From: an uncultured Gammaproteobacteria bacterium
GTDB lineage: Bacteria; Pseudomonadota; Gammaproteobacteria; GCA-001735895
Length of the DNA: 64,000 nt
Assembly (NCBI GenBank): GCA_947259485.1
Contig: CAMYLU010000006.1
Coordinates: 1 to 64,000, forward strand
Reading direction: 5' to 3'
Positions 34,960 through 44,121 of the stretch are shown here, one piece after another. The notes beneath the pieces were generated by a model that saw only the letters and a list, made by a program, of their open reading frames with translations, did no database searches and was not told where the DNA came from. Both the position numbers and the translations under genes were made by a program. Each line of letters opens with the position of its first letter. The stretch's first letter is position 1.

Positions 34960-35379
34960 TTAACCGGCCCAATGAATCGTGAGCATGGAAGCGCTCGCGA
35001 ACAAAGTCAGCATAGTTCGCATCACTCGATATGAAGCCGGAAACTCGGGGAATAGCGACGAGCGTTGTTCAGCGAGGAATATACCGATTAGCAACACGGC
35101 AGAGGCAAGTGCCCATACATCGAACGCAAACAAAAAGATAAAGAGGGCAATCAAAAAATAGAGATTACTCAATAGCAATGCCGACCGCGAGCCGGGCAAA
35201 AGCCCCATGCCCCACCAGCTTCCGGTTAGAAAACAAATAATACCAAAAGCGTAACTGCCCACCAGCGAAGTCAAAAACTGTGAATGCTCAGAGCCGAGTA
35301 TGATCATCAATGCCGGAATGACAAATGGTATCAGTCCGGCATAACCGAGGGTATTGATCACTCGTTGCGAGGAGAACAT
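34960..35379 (-). CDS. DUF3429 membrane protein
   Basis: A 139-residue small integral membrane protein of the DUF3429 family with four to five hydrophobic segments. It has the conserved stretch YAFGIICFLTGSWWGMGL, then SNLYFLIALFIFLF and a C-terminal SYRVMRTMLTLFAS. No function is known to me. It starts 6 bases after the glutathione peroxidase stop on the minus strand, so the two are likely cotranscribed. Confidence 0.87.
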   Translation of the reverse strand: MFSSQRVINTLGYAGLIPFVIPALMIILGSEHSQFLTSLVGSYAFGIICFLTGSWWGMGLLPGSRSALLLSNLYFLIALFIFLFAFDVWALASAVLLIGIFLAEQRSSLFPEFPASYRVMRTMLTLFASASMLTIHWAG

Positions 35380-35385
35380 TTCGGC

Positions 35386-35931
35386 TTACATTTTCAGGGA
35401 CTGGCGGATGTCTTTTTCGAGTGAGCTGCCCAGCGGTTTAACCATGGAGCCATAGTGCCTGACCTGTTGGCCATCCCGATTGACCAGGTACTTGTTGAAG
35501 TTCCAGCTCGGAGCACTACCAGTTTTTTGTGCGAGTTGCCTGAATAACGGGTTTGCATCGCTGCCTCGCACCGCGCTCGGAGAAACCATGGTGAAGGTTA
35601 CGCCGTAGTTGATGTAACAAACCTCGGCGGTCTTACTTTCGTTGCTGGCCTCCTGGAAAAAGTCATTCGACGGAAAGCCGACAATCTCGAGTCCCTGGTC
35701 CTTGTATTTTTGATAGAGCGCTTCCAGTCCTTTGAACTGCGATGTGAAGCCACAGTGACTTGCAGTATTCACTACCAGCAATACCTTGTTCTCGTAGTTA
35801 CTGCAAAAATTGATGCTTTCACTGGAGCGCAGTTTTTGTGCTTCAAAATCAAGCAGGGAACTGCAGTTTGCAAAAACGCTATTGGCCATCAGCAGTAAAG
35901 GTAGTGCGAGGAATAGTCTAGTCATTTTCAT
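35386..35931 (-). CDS. Periplasmic glutathione peroxidase-family protein
   Basis: A 181-residue thiol peroxidase with a cleavable signal peptide ([16 protein letters not shown]). The peroxidatic Cys60 lies in [11 protein letters not shown] and the Trp of the active site in [10 protein letters not shown]. The usual Gln-containing segment reads FPSNDFF, so the resolving Cys and the Gln of the tetrad are absent; such periplasmic forms are known among bacteria. It likely reduces peroxides in the periplasm with thioredoxin-like donors. AGGAG precedes the ATG. Confidence 0.92.
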   Translation of the reverse strand: MKMTRLFLALPLLLMANSVFANCSSLLDFEAQKLRSSESINFCSNYENKVLLVVNTASHCGFTSQFKGLEALYQKYKDQGLEIVGFPSNDFFQEASNESKTAEVCYINYGVTFTMVSPSAVRGSDANPLFRQLAQKTGSAPSWNFNKYLVNRDGQQVRHYGSMVKPLGSSLEKDIRQSLKM

Positions 35932-35949
35932 TGGGTCTCCTAAAAATGA

Positions 35950-36672
35950 TTACCAGGGAATAAGTTCACCGTCCCAGGCCCAGAAGTTTCCGCTCTTGCT
36001 CGGATCGAGCTGGGTCAACAGTTTCAGGAACATTGATGCGGTATAGGCGGGATCAAACAAGTTCCCGGATTTTACATTAGCCTGGAAGGGTTTTGAGAGA
36101 GGGGTATCGTTGGTCCCCGGATGCAGCGCTGCGATGCAGCCCCTGGGGTGACTGTGCTTCCACTCGATACTCAGTGTTTTAAGCGCCATATTCAATGCGG
36201 CCTTTGAAATTCGGTAGCTGTACCAGCCCCCCAGGCGGTTGTCTTCGATACTGCCGACGCGAGCCGAAACGGTCGCCATGACCGGTGCAGGGCTCTGCTT
36301 CAGGGCGCGAGCAAAATGCTTGGCCATTAACAGCGTGGGTAAGGTATTAATGCGAATATTTTCGATCAGGAAGTCGGTGTTGAGCGCTTGTATGTTCTTT
36401 TCAGGGCCGCCCTTTTCGCCGTGTAAGAATCCGGCGAAGTTCAATATCCAGTCGACCCTGTTGAATTCCGCAGCCCATTTTTCTATGGCATCGGGGTCAC
36501 GTATATCGAGCTGCTGCCAGCTCAGGCGAGCGTGTCGGAATGGTATCTCAGTGCTGCAGTAGGTGGCATAAACCTGGACCTGTTTAAACTGATCTAACAG
36601 CGTTTCGACCATGGCGCGACCGAGCCCGCCGGTACCGCCGATAACGATTACCTGCTGGGGAGATTCAGACAC
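35950..36672 (-). CDS. SDR-family oxidoreductase (C-factor-like)
   Basis: A 240-residue short-chain dehydrogenase. Rossmann motif GGTGGLGRAM is near residue 12, NFAG in LNFAGFLHG, the catalytic Ser in VSARVGSIED and YSYRISKAALNM carrying Tyr and Lys. The YRISKAALN and HPG ending resemble the CsgA/C-factor group of NAD(P)-binding SDRs. The substrate is unknown. It lies upstream of the glutathione peroxidase gene by 18 bases on the same strand. Confidence 0.9.
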   Translation of the reverse strand: MSESPQQVIVIGGTGGLGRAMVETLLDQFKQVQVYATYCSTEIPFRHARLSWQQLDIRDPDAIEKWAAEFNRVDWILNFAGFLHGEKGGPEKNIQALNTDFLIENIRINTLPTLLMAKHFARALKQSPAPVMATVSARVGSIEDNRLGGWYSYRISKAALNMALKTLSIEWKHSHPRGCIAALHPGTNDTPLSKPFQANVKSGNLFDPAYTASMFLKLLTQLDPSKSGNFWAWDGELIPW

Positions 36673-36740
36673 TGATAGATGGTTTGTCAGCCCGGTACAT
36701 GGACTTTTATACGCATCGTCACCTGGCTCGGATCAGTTTG

Positions 36741-38003
36741 TCAGCCTGGCCGAGGCTGTTCAGGCAGGGTTTTTGAAGGTTGCTGATCGGCAGAATCTTC
36801 TTCGAGCAGGTGGCCGTAGTAGCGGTAAAACAGGCGCAGCCAGAAGGGCGTAAATAGCGTGGTGTAAGCGATGACAATGACTACGGTGGTGTAAATCTCA
36901 GTGTTAAAAAGCCCGGTGTGGCGACCAATTTCGGCAAATACGAGTCCAACTTCTCCACGCGGTACCATGGACATGCCGATGATAACTCGGTGCGCCAGCT
37001 TTTCTCGAATCAGTAGCCCTGCGAATATCTTCGACAGGATTGCCACAGCTGCAAGCGATAGCGAAAATATCCAGAAAAAAAGCGAACTCCAGTCCAACGT
37101 GCTCAAATCCAGTGAGAGCCCGACCGCGGCGAAGAATATCGGCGTGAATAACTGGATGATGGGTTGCATCTGCTTGTTTACGCGTTTCGAGAACTTGGGA
37201 TCGGCTTTGAGGGCAACACCAAACGGCAGAAAAAATCTTCTCGACAGCGCGAGTCCGGTAGCAAATCCGCCCAGCAATTCGGGGATGCCGACGGCATGTG
37301 ATATCCAGGCCAGGAACAGCACCAGCGATACCACCGTGGTCGGAATCATGCCCGGAATCTCGCTAACCTTTTCCCAGCGATGAATGATATAGCTGATCGA
37401 TTTTGCCATCGCCGGTGCAATCAGAAAGAAGACGACCATGAATAAAAGAATTCTTGCCGCGCTGGCCAGATCGACGGATCCACTGGTGATAAAATTGAAC
37501 AGGATCGCTAGTAGCAATACGCCCATGATATCGTCAAGTACCGCGGCCCCTAGAATGATACGGCCTTCCCGGCTTTGACCTCGACCGAGGTCGGACAGGG
37601 TTCGCATCGTGATACCGATGCTGGTGGCGGTCATAGTACCCGCTATCAATAGTGACACGATCTGGTCCAGCCCGAACCAGTAATAGCTAAGCGCGAAACA
37701 GGTTGCGAAAGGCACTATGAACCCGGTGACAGCAACGACAACGGATTTAGTCCCGGATTCGACGAGCTTGCTGAGGTCGGTTTCGAGTCCGATCTGGAAC
37801 AGTAGCAGGATAATGCCGATTTCGGCCAGCACCCAGATCAATCCCTCGGCCTCGATCAAACCAATCATCGATGGCCCCAGGATAATTCCGGCCACAATTT
37901 CCCCGATAACGGAAGGAACCCCGAAACGAGCTGCGACTTCACCCATGATACGCGCAGCTATCAGGATGGTAGCTACATGCAAAATAGCAGTCGAAGTATC
38001 CAT
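36741..38003 (-). CDS. Monovalent cation:proton antiporter, CPA2 type
   Basis: A 420-residue membrane protein with about twelve helices, of the CPA2 (KefB/GerN-like) antiporter family. Signature segments are FGVPSVIGEIVAGIILGP near the N-terminus, the core GTMTATSIGITMRTLSDLG, then AAVLDDIMGVLLLA with the paired acidic residues of the ion site. There is no C-terminal TrkA-N regulatory domain. It could exchange Na+ or K+ for protons, in line with the sodium-rich setting suggested by Nqr. It starts 3 bases after the phosphodiesterase stop. Confidence 0.93.
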   Translation of the reverse strand: MDTSTAILHVATILIAARIMGEVAARFGVPSVIGEIVAGIILGPSMIGLIEAEGLIWVLAEIGIILLLFQIGLETDLSKLVESGTKSVVVAVTGFIVPFATCFALSYYWFGLDQIVSLLIAGTMTATSIGITMRTLSDLGRGQSREGRIILGAAVLDDIMGVLLLAILFNFITSGSVDLASAARILLFMVVFFLIAPAMAKSISYIIHRWEKVSEIPGMIPTTVVSLVLFLAWISHAVGIPELLGGFATGLALSRRFFLPFGVALKADPKFSKRVNKQMQPIIQLFTPIFFAAVGLSLDLSTLDWSSLFFWIFSLSLAAVAILSKIFAGLLIREKLAHRVIIGMSMVPRGEVGLVFAEIGRHTGLFNTEIYTTVVIVIAYTTLFTPFWLRLFYRYYGHLLEEDSADQQPSKTLPEQPRPG

Positions 38004-38006
38004 GTC

Positions 38007-38627
38007 CTAACTATATAACATGCTGAAGTTCCAGCATTTGACGATTTCCCGCTCGCCAAGGGCAAAAGTTTCCAGGCTCATATCGGGCAACGACAGGATC
38101 ATGCAGCTGTGGTTGAACACCGAGCTACCCGGGTTGACAACCAGGACTTTGCCGAGCTGTTCGGCATAGACCTGGTGGGTGTGACCAACAATCAACACAT
38201 CGTAATCAAGCTCGGACAGGGCCTCGGCCCACTCGATTTTTCTATCGTCTTTAATCGCGCCCTGCTGGTCGAGCAGTTTTATTCCACCGTGCTGCTCGCA
38301 GGGAGGATTGGCATGAACCACAAACAACCGCTTCTGCTCAATTTCGAGATCGAGGAACTGGGGCAGATTTTGCAGATAGGCACGAATCGACGGATCATCT
38401 TGTGGGCGTTCTTTTTCGAGGTAGGATTGATCGTGGTTGCCGACAATGGCTTTGCAGTTTGACTCAGCCAGCAGTTCAATCGTAGGCAACAGGGTATCGT
38501 AGTAACCGGCGATATCACCGGCACAGATAATTTCATCGACCTGCTCTTCGCGGAATATTTCCAGCGCTTGTGCGAGTGGTTCCGGGCTGGAATGGACGTC
38601 GCTAATCAGTCCGATTCTGGTTGTCAT
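38007..38627 (-). CDS. Metallophosphoesterase, YfcE/MJ0936-like
   Basis: A 206-residue calcineurin-like phosphoesterase. The metal-binding blocks are all present: SDVHSSPE, CAGDIAGYYD, VGNHDQ and VGHTHQVY, with the final LVVNPGSSVF. Members of this group are phosphodiesterases of broad specificity. It lies 3 bases upstream of the antiporter gene, so the two are an operon; what links them is unclear. Confidence 0.92.
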   Translation of the reverse strand: MTTRIGLISDVHSSPEPLAQALEIFREEQVDEIICAGDIAGYYDTLLPTIELLAESNCKAIVGNHDQSYLEKERPQDDPSIRAYLQNLPQFLDLEIEQKRLFVVHANPPCEQHGGIKLLDQQGAIKDDRKIEWAEALSELDYDVLIVGHTHQVYAEQLGKVLVVNPGSSVFNHSCMILSLPDMSLETFALGEREIVKCWNFSMLYS

Positions 38628-38669
38628 TTGTTCGACTCCGACAAGGTTGCCTGGTTCTGCAAGGACTGG

Positions 38670-39278
38670 CTAGCGGATAAAACGGCGATTCTCTCTGTTT
38701 TCCCGGAGCTCTCGTTTCATCGCGTGTATTTCAGCCTGTGGTTTCCACGCGTAACCACTATCTTCTAACGTCGGTGCCCAGAACAACGCGCCGGAATTTC
38801 GCCAGGGATCCAGCACCAGTCCCTGGCGGATCGAATTTCCACGGGCACTGACAACAACCGTGCTATGTTCGAGACTAAAAGTGGTTTCGTAGTTTGCGAT
38901 GGCCCAATGAAAATCCAGGCTGTAAAAACGCTCCTGTTTCAGACGAGTAAGCAAGTCCGTGGTCCAGTCAATGCAAAGACCGCGCGATTTCAATCCGAGA
39001 TTTACCAGCAAATTATGCATTATGGGTGAGCTCGTGATTTCATATTGCCGCGCCAGCTCGTGGCTATACCTAATCGAAATACTCGCCGCACGCTGCGCTT
39101 CGTTCGCATCAATATCATCACCCAGGTTCAGGATCGCGTGATTTAAGTCCCGGATGCGTTGCTTTTCTACGCTTGGCGGAAGATCAAGTTGTGGACCTGA
39201 ACTCGCGCAACCTTGCAGCAGGATGAATGCCAGGGTCAGAATGCAAACCCTGAGCCTGGAGTGATATTCGGGCGTCAT
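38670..39278 (-). CDS. Conserved hypothetical lipoprotein
   Basis: About 202 residues. A lipoprotein signal (VCILTLAFILLQGC) precedes the mature Cys at residue 25, followed by a Ser/Gly/Pro linker. The rest includes ILNLGDDIDANEAQRAASIS, a CIDWTTDLLTRL segment and RGNSIRQGLVLDPWRNSG. The Cys-Asp-Trp segment, the later Asp and the His in LDFHWAIANYE recall a papain/transglutaminase-like fold, but this is a faint impression. I do not recognise the family. The ATG at 39278 is preferred to one at 39302. Function unknown. Confidence 0.78.
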   Translation of the reverse strand: MTPEYHSRLRVCILTLAFILLQGCASSGPQLDLPPSVEKQRIRDLNHAILNLGDDIDANEAQRAASISIRYSHELARQYEITSSPIMHNLLVNLGLKSRGLCIDWTTDLLTRLKQERFYSLDFHWAIANYETTFSLEHSTVVVSARGNSIRQGLVLDPWRNSGALFWAPTLEDSGYAWKPQAEIHAMKRELRENRENRRFIR

Positions 39279-39397
39279 AAGATAATAATAGATTATCAGC
39301 AAAGCAAAGGTATCCCATTAATCGGTAATTTGTCGAGCGATTGTCGGAACATCTCTGGTACACTTTCGCCAACCTACAGTCCCATACCGATGCAATT

Positions 39398-40333
39398 ATG
39401 AGCAGTCTGACCGAGCGTCTGAATAATAAAGAAATTCTGCTACTCGATGGAGGGGTGAGCACCGAGATTCGCAGGCGCGGCGTGGCGCTCGATAAAAATG
39501 TCTGGAGCGGGTTGACCACCAAGACAAACCCGGATGAAGTGCGCCAGGTACACGAAGATTATATCCAGGCGGGCGCTCAAATTATTACCGCGAATACTTA
39601 TTCCACCGCGCGGCACGTGCTGGAATGTATCAACCTGGGTCACGAATCGAAGTTGCTGAATTTGAAGTCGGTGCAGCTGGCGCAACAGGCTCGGGACAAC
39701 GTGGCGCAGAAAGATGTGTATATCGCCGGTTCGATGTCGAGTATGCCGCCGTTGACGAGTCATCGGGAAGTGGCGATTGATGGCCAGGTCGAATCCAGCT
39801 ACCAGGAGCTTGCAGATGGGCTTGCCCAGGCCGGTGTTGATTTAATCATTGCTGAAATGATGCGCGATATCGAAAACGCGAGCATCGTCATCAAGGCCGC
39901 GGTGTCAACCGGGTTGCCCGTGTTTATCGGGTTTAGTGCAATGATGGCAGACAACGGTGTTGACGTACGCAGCCTGCGCTGGAAGAACACTGACGACACC
40001 ACCTCCGCCCACGATTTCGGTGAAATGGTTGATACACTGAAACCCCTCGGGGGACAGGTGGCGGGGATCATGCACACCAGGGTGGAAGATATCGTCCCGG
40101 CGCTCGAAGTGCTGAAGCAGCACTGGTCCGGCCCCTTGATGGCTTATGCCGAGACTGGCAAGTTGATTCTGCCTGAATGGCGCTACGAAGAAGTCAGCTC
40201 ACCGGATGATTATGCCAATGAAATTGCAGGCTGGATCCAGAATTACGGAGTACAGGTCGTCGGTGGCTGTTGTGGCACCGGGCCGGAGCATATTCAAGCC
40301 CTGAGACATTTACTGGATGAGCTTGGCAACTGA
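39398..40333 (+). CDS. Homocysteine S-methyltransferase family protein
   Basis: A 311-residue TIM-barrel methyltransferase. It opens with LLDGGVSTEIRRRG and has QIITANTYSTARHVLE near residue 65. The C-terminal GGCCGTGPEH carries two of the three zinc Cys. The third ligand, normally Cys in a GVNC strand, is replaced: the equivalent strand reads AGIMHTRVED, so a His may bind zinc. The substrate may therefore differ from homocysteine. The chosen start is ATG 39398; longer reading upstream has no support. Its stop overlaps the palindrome ahead of nqrA. Confidence 0.88.
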   Translation: MSSLTERLNNKEILLLDGGVSTEIRRRGVALDKNVWSGLTTKTNPDEVRQVHEDYIQAGAQIITANTYSTARHVLECINLGHESKLLNLKSVQLAQQARDNVAQKDVYIAGSMSSMPPLTSHREVAIDGQVESSYQELADGLAQAGVDLIIAEMMRDIENASIVIKAAVSTGLPVFIGFSAMMADNGVDVRSLRWKNTDDTTSAHDFGEMVDTLKPLGGQVAGIMHTRVEDIVPALEVLKQHWSGPLMAYAETGKLILPEWRYEEVSSPDDYANEIAGWIQNYGVQVVGGCCGTGPEHIQALRHLLDELGN

Positions 40334-40370
40334 TCTAGATCAGTAAAAACAGTTACCCGATCGCTAGAAT
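40330..40370 (+). promoter_or_regulatory. Promoter of the nqr operon with FNR/ANR-like palindrome
   Basis: CTGATCTAGATCAG (40330-40343) is a perfect palindrome differing from the FNR/ANR site (TTGAT-N4-ATCAA) by one base in each half. TAGAAT at 40365-40370 is a plausible -10. The palindrome centre would then lie at about -40.5 from the predicted start of transcription, nearly the class II FNR position (-41.5). No good -35 is seen, as expected for an activated promoter. Confidence 0.5.
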
Positions 40371-40390
40371 TCGCTTCATGTGTCTGTTAC

Positions 40391-41605
40391 ATGGAAAGCT
40401 TTGTGTTGGTATCCCCCGGGCTTGAAACCAGGTATGTATCGCGTGCTGCTTTGTTGGGGCGCGACTATCGTGGTGTCAATTTTGAACTGCTTTGCGAACA
40501 GGGCGACGAGGTTAAAGCCGGCGCCGCGGTGATGCGTGATCTGCGCCGTCCTGAAATCAGTTTCAGTGCACCGGTAGCCGGTCGGGTAAGCAGGATTGAG
40601 CGCGGCGCGCGGCGCAAGCTGATTTCGTTACAGATCGACGTCGATGATTCCCAGGCTGTCGCTAAATTCGAACCTCCGGCTAACAATGACGGTGTCTCGA
40701 TTCGCAATTTCATGTTGGAGTCGGGTGCCTGGAGTAGCTTACGGACACGCCCGTTTGGCAATATTCCTGACCCCGCCGGAAAGCCGATGGCAGTTTTTGT
40801 CACCGCGCTCGATGCCGAGCCACTCGCCCCGGATAGCCGCACGATAATCAATACTTACCTGCAGGAGTTTTGTGCCGGGGTAACCGCGCTGGCAGGCATC
40901 AACGACGCACCGCTTTATGTTTGTCATGCGCAGGATCATGGCCTCGAATTTGAAGATTCGGGCAGGATTCGCTGCGTAACTTTCAATGGCGGATACTCGG
41001 CTGGGTTACCCGGGGTGCATATTAACGCGTTGTGTCCAATCGGCCTCGGCGGTGGTGAAGTCTGGCATATCGGCTACCAGGACGTGATTGCGCTGGGTCA
41101 CCTGTTACTTCATGGTAAGCCGTGGTTGCAGCGGATCATTTCGCTCGGTGGCAACGCGGTCAGAAATCCACGAAGCCTGGCAGTATATCCGGGCTCGACG
41201 ATCGGCGAACTGCTGGCGAATGAAGTCAATGACGGTCCTTCACAAATTCTTGCGGGGTCATCGGTTTATGGTCGACAAATAGCGCCAGGTTCGGCTTATC
41301 TCGGTGCGGGCCAACGCCAGGTTACCGTGCTCGGCGTATCGGCCAGTGATTCAGTTGACAAGACTGCAGCGACTAACAACGCCGTGATTCCCAGCGAGGC
41401 TCTCGAGAAATTAATCTTGCCCGGTATATTTCCAGTGCCGCTAATGCGTGCCCTGCAGTTGGGCGATGCCGAGCGCGCCCGCGAACTCGGTGCGCTGGAA
41501 CTGGTAGAAGAGGACGTGATGCCGCTCAGTGGTGCCTGCGTCTCCCGCAGTGACTATGCAAGTTTACTACGCGACGTACTCGATCGACTCGAGGCTGCTC
41601 GCTGA
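40391..41605 (+). CDS. nqrA: Na+-translocating NADH:quinone reductase subunit A
   Basis: A 404-residue NqrA, the large peripheral subunit of the sodium-pumping NADH:quinone reductase. Segments GRDYRGVNFELLCEQGDEVKAG (lipoyl-like), AALLG, YVCHAQDH, GLPGVHINAL and SLGGNAVRNPR are recognisable. It is somewhat shorter than Vibrio NqrA (about 446). It has no signal peptide. It is the first gene of the six-gene operon, and its TGA shares a base with the nqrB ATG, indicating tight coupling. A palindromic site lies about 50 bases upstream. Confidence 0.95.
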   Translation: MESFVLVSPGLETRYVSRAALLGRDYRGVNFELLCEQGDEVKAGAAVMRDLRRPEISFSAPVAGRVSRIERGARRKLISLQIDVDDSQAVAKFEPPANNDGVSIRNFMLESGAWSSLRTRPFGNIPDPAGKPMAVFVTALDAEPLAPDSRTIINTYLQEFCAGVTALAGINDAPLYVCHAQDHGLEFEDSGRIRCVTFNGGYSAGLPGVHINALCPIGLGGGEVWHIGYQDVIALGHLLLHGKPWLQRIISLGGNAVRNPRSLAVYPGSTIGELLANEVNDGPSQILAGSSVYGRQIAPGSAYLGAGQRQVTVLGVSASDSVDKTAATNNAVIPSEALEKLILPGIFPVPLMRALQLGDAERARELGALELVEEDVMPLSGACVSRSDYASLLRDVLDRLEAAR

Positions 41606-42687
41606 TGAATTTCCTGCTCCTGAATTCAGGTAATGGACGCCAGCGGATGCTGCAGTTGCAGCTGCTTGCACTACTTCCGGTCAGCATCGCGGCATTGGTA
41701 AATACCGGTTACCAGTACCTGGCGACACTAGCCCAGAATAGTACCTTATCGACCGATGATTTCCGCGGCCGACTGGCGCGCGGCCTCGGTGCAAGCCACG
41801 AGAGTCTCGGATTGTTCGACATGCTTGCGGCAGGCTTCGCCCACCTGGCGCCGATTCTGGCACTGGCTCTACTGGTAGGTGGTTTCTGGGAACGGATTAT
41901 TTCAGAACGGCGGCAAACTCCGATGCAACCCGGTTTTATTTTAGTCGCGCTGTTATTCACACTGTTGCTGCCCGGTGCCGCCGCTTTTGGCCACGTTGTT
42001 TTCGGAATGTCTTTTGCGATGCTGGTGGGCAGGGGTATTTTCGGGGGCGATGGTAAAACCTTTCTGAATCCCGCTTTGCTCGGCATCGCCATCGTGCAGG
42101 TCAGTTTCCCGAGCGTTGCTGATCAGCACCCCCTGTGGAACGGGCTCGCCGGTTATGCGGGTAGCGATGCGATCGCAGTTTATCACCGCGGTGGTGAAGC
42201 AGCATTGAGTGCCATCGATATCGATCTGTGGTCGGCTTTCGTCGGCAGTACATCGGGGACCATGGGAACGACCTCCGTCATTGCCGTGCTCCTCGGCGCC
42301 GCGCTGTTATTGATAGAGCGTTTGATTGCCTGGCGTTTGCTGATCGCTCAAATTCTCGGCTTGTTGGTGTTTGCAACGCTATTCAATTTACTGGGGACGG
42401 GTGCGGGTGCCAGCGCAATGCCGGCTTATTGGCATTTGTTGCTGGGAAGCTTTGCTTTCGGCGCGGTTTTCCTGGCCTGTGATCCAGTCGCGTCGGCTTG
42501 TACTAATCCCGGCAGATGGATCCAGGGTTTCCTGATTGCGGCACTGGTGGTGCTTATCCGGGTTGCCAATCCCACGCATCCCGACGCCGTCATTCCAGCC
42601 CTGCTACTTGCCTCGATACTTGCGCCATTGATTGATCACCTGGTAATCGCGTGGAACATCCGCGGGCGGTTACGCCGCCATGTCTGA
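41605..42687 (+). CDS. nqrB: Na+-translocating NADH:quinone reductase subunit B
   Basis: A 360-residue integral membrane subunit with about nine to ten helices that carries covalent FMN and conducts sodium. The flavin-attachment region is in the STSGTMGTTSV stretch, and FMN is expected on the conserved Thr. Membrane segments such as LLVGGFWERI, FILVALLFTLLLPGA and GSFAFGAVFLACDPVASAC match the family. It is shorter than the Vibrio homologue (about 415), mainly at the N-terminus. It overlaps nqrA by one base and nqrC by eight. Confidence 0.95.
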   Translation: MNFLLLNSGNGRQRMLQLQLLALLPVSIAALVNTGYQYLATLAQNSTLSTDDFRGRLARGLGASHESLGLFDMLAAGFAHLAPILALALLVGGFWERIISERRQTPMQPGFILVALLFTLLLPGAAAFGHVVFGMSFAMLVGRGIFGGDGKTFLNPALLGIAIVQVSFPSVADQHPLWNGLAGYAGSDAIAVYHRGGEAALSAIDIDLWSAFVGSTSGTMGTTSVIAVLLGAALLLIERLIAWRLLIAQILGLLVFATLFNLLGTGAGASAMPAYWHLLLGSFAFGAVFLACDPVASACTNPGRWIQGFLIAALVVLIRVANPTHPDAVIPALLLASILAPLIDHLVIAWNIRGRLRRHV

Positions 42688-43462
42688 AGCAATTGCTAAA
42701 GACAGCACGGCAAGGGCGCTTTCAGTTGCGCTCACGGTTGCGTTTATTTGTGGTCTGCTGGTTTCGGTTGTCGCGGTTCAGTTGCGGCCGATTCACAAGG
42801 CCAATATCGAGGCAGAGCGTATTGCCCAGCTTGAACTGGTGCTGGCTGCGCTCTCGGATATCGGGCGAGTACAATCCATCGAAAATCTCGAGGCGCGTAT
42901 CGTTGTACTCGCCAGTGGAGACTTCGACGATAATCTTGACCCCGCTACTTTTGATGCTGAAAAAGCAGCCGCCAGGCCCGCAACCAGCGTTGCGATTCCT
43001 GCCGATCTCGATCTCGCCGGTCTCAGGCGACGCGCGCTTTACGCACCTGTTTACCTGGTAAGAGGTAGCAACCAACAGGTAGACCTCATCATTTTGCCGG
43101 TGTCGGGACGTGGCTATCAGTCGACCTTGCGTGCCTGGCTGGTCATGGACGGTGACACGCAAACCGTGCGTGCGCTCAAGTTTTACCAGCATGGCGAAAC
43201 CCCGGGTGTAGGGGCTCGGATTGAAGAGCCGGAATGGGAGGCCCAGTGGCGTGATTTGCGTGCTTTCGACGACGCCGGGGTGCTACGTATCGGGGTCAGG
43301 CAGCAGGCGGGTGGTGCCTTAAGCGACGACGCCGAGTACCAGGTCGATGGTATTTCAGGTGCAACCCGCACCACCCAGGGTGTCGACGGCATGATGCGTT
43401 TCTGGTTGGGTGAATTTGGATTCGCCAAATTTTTACAGCGTCTTCGCGAGGAGCAGCTTTGA
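42680..43462 (+). CDS. nqrC: Na+-translocating NADH:quinone reductase subunit C
   Basis: A 260-residue subunit with one N-terminal membrane anchor ([18 protein letters not shown]) and a periplasmic flavin-binding domain. The covalent FMN motif SGATRT lies near residue 226 (in [15 protein letters not shown]), with [18 protein letters not shown] upstream. It starts within the end of nqrB (8-base overlap) and its TGA shares a base with nqrD. FMN attachment needs ApbE, which is not encoded in this window. Confidence 0.95.
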   Translation: MSEAIAKDSTARALSVALTVAFICGLLVSVVAVQLRPIHKANIEAERIAQLELVLAALSDIGRVQSIENLEARIVVLASGDFDDNLDPATFDAEKAAARPATSVAIPADLDLAGLRRRALYAPVYLVRGSNQQVDLIILPVSGRGYQSTLRAWLVMDGDTQTVRALKFYQHGETPGVGARIEEPEWEAQWRDLRAFDDAGVLRIGVRQQAGGALSDDAEYQVDGISGATRTTQGVDGMMRFWLGEFGFAKFLQRLREEQL

Positions 43463-44121
43463 TGCAGGATAACAACTGGCGAATTCTGACCCGACCCCTG
43501 ATCGATGATAATCCGTTAACGCTGCAGATTCTCGGTATCTGTTCCGCGCTGGCGGTAACGACATCGCTCGATACAGCGTTGTTAATGAGCCTGGTGGTGG
43601 TTTGCGTGCTCGCGTTCGGCAGCGGCTCGGTGAGCCTGATTCGCAATCACATCCCACACTCGGTGCGAATCATCGTGCAGATCACGATTATCGCGACCCT
43701 CGTTATCGTGGTGGACCAGGTGCTTCAGGCCTACGCCTTCGAACTGAGTAAACGTCTGTCCGTATTCGTCGGCCTGATCATTACCAATTGCATTGTGCTC
43801 GGTCGAGCCGAGAGCTTTGCAATGCACAACGGCTTCGTCGCCAGTACGCTTGATGGAATCGGCAACGGGCTGGGTTATTCCCTTATCCTGGTTATCGTCG
43901 GTGCGATCCGCGAATTTTTCGGCAAGGGCAGCCTGCTTAATGTGCAAATCCTGATCCCGACCAGCCAGGGTGGATCCTTCGAGCCGCTGCACCTGATGTT
44001 ATTGCCACCGAGCGCATTTTTTATCATCGGTGGCATTATCTGGTTTATTCGCCGCAAGCGTCCGCAGCAGGTCGAGAAAGCGGAATTTACGCTGCGCACT
44101 CGTGGACAGGAGCCGAAATGA
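43462..44121 (+). CDS. nqrD: Na+-translocating NADH:quinone reductase subunit D
   Basis: A 219-residue membrane subunit of the NqrD/E (RnfE/A-like) family with about six helices. It has [20 protein letters not shown] near the N-terminus, the [19 protein letters not shown] block with the Cys that, with NqrE, holds a membrane iron-sulfur centre, and [17 protein letters not shown]. The ATG at 43462 is chosen because it shares a base with the nqrC TGA and has GGAG upstream. It overlaps nqrE by four bases. Confidence 0.95.
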   Translation: MQDNNWRILTRPLIDDNPLTLQILGICSALAVTTSLDTALLMSLVVVCVLAFGSGSVSLIRNHIPHSVRIIVQITIIATLVIVVDQVLQAYAFELSKRLSVFVGLIITNCIVLGRAESFAMHNGFVASTLDGIGNGLGYSLILVIVGAIREFFGKGSLLNVQILIPTSQGGSFEPLHLMLLPPSAFFIIGGIIWFIRRKRPQQVEKAEFTLRTRGQEPK

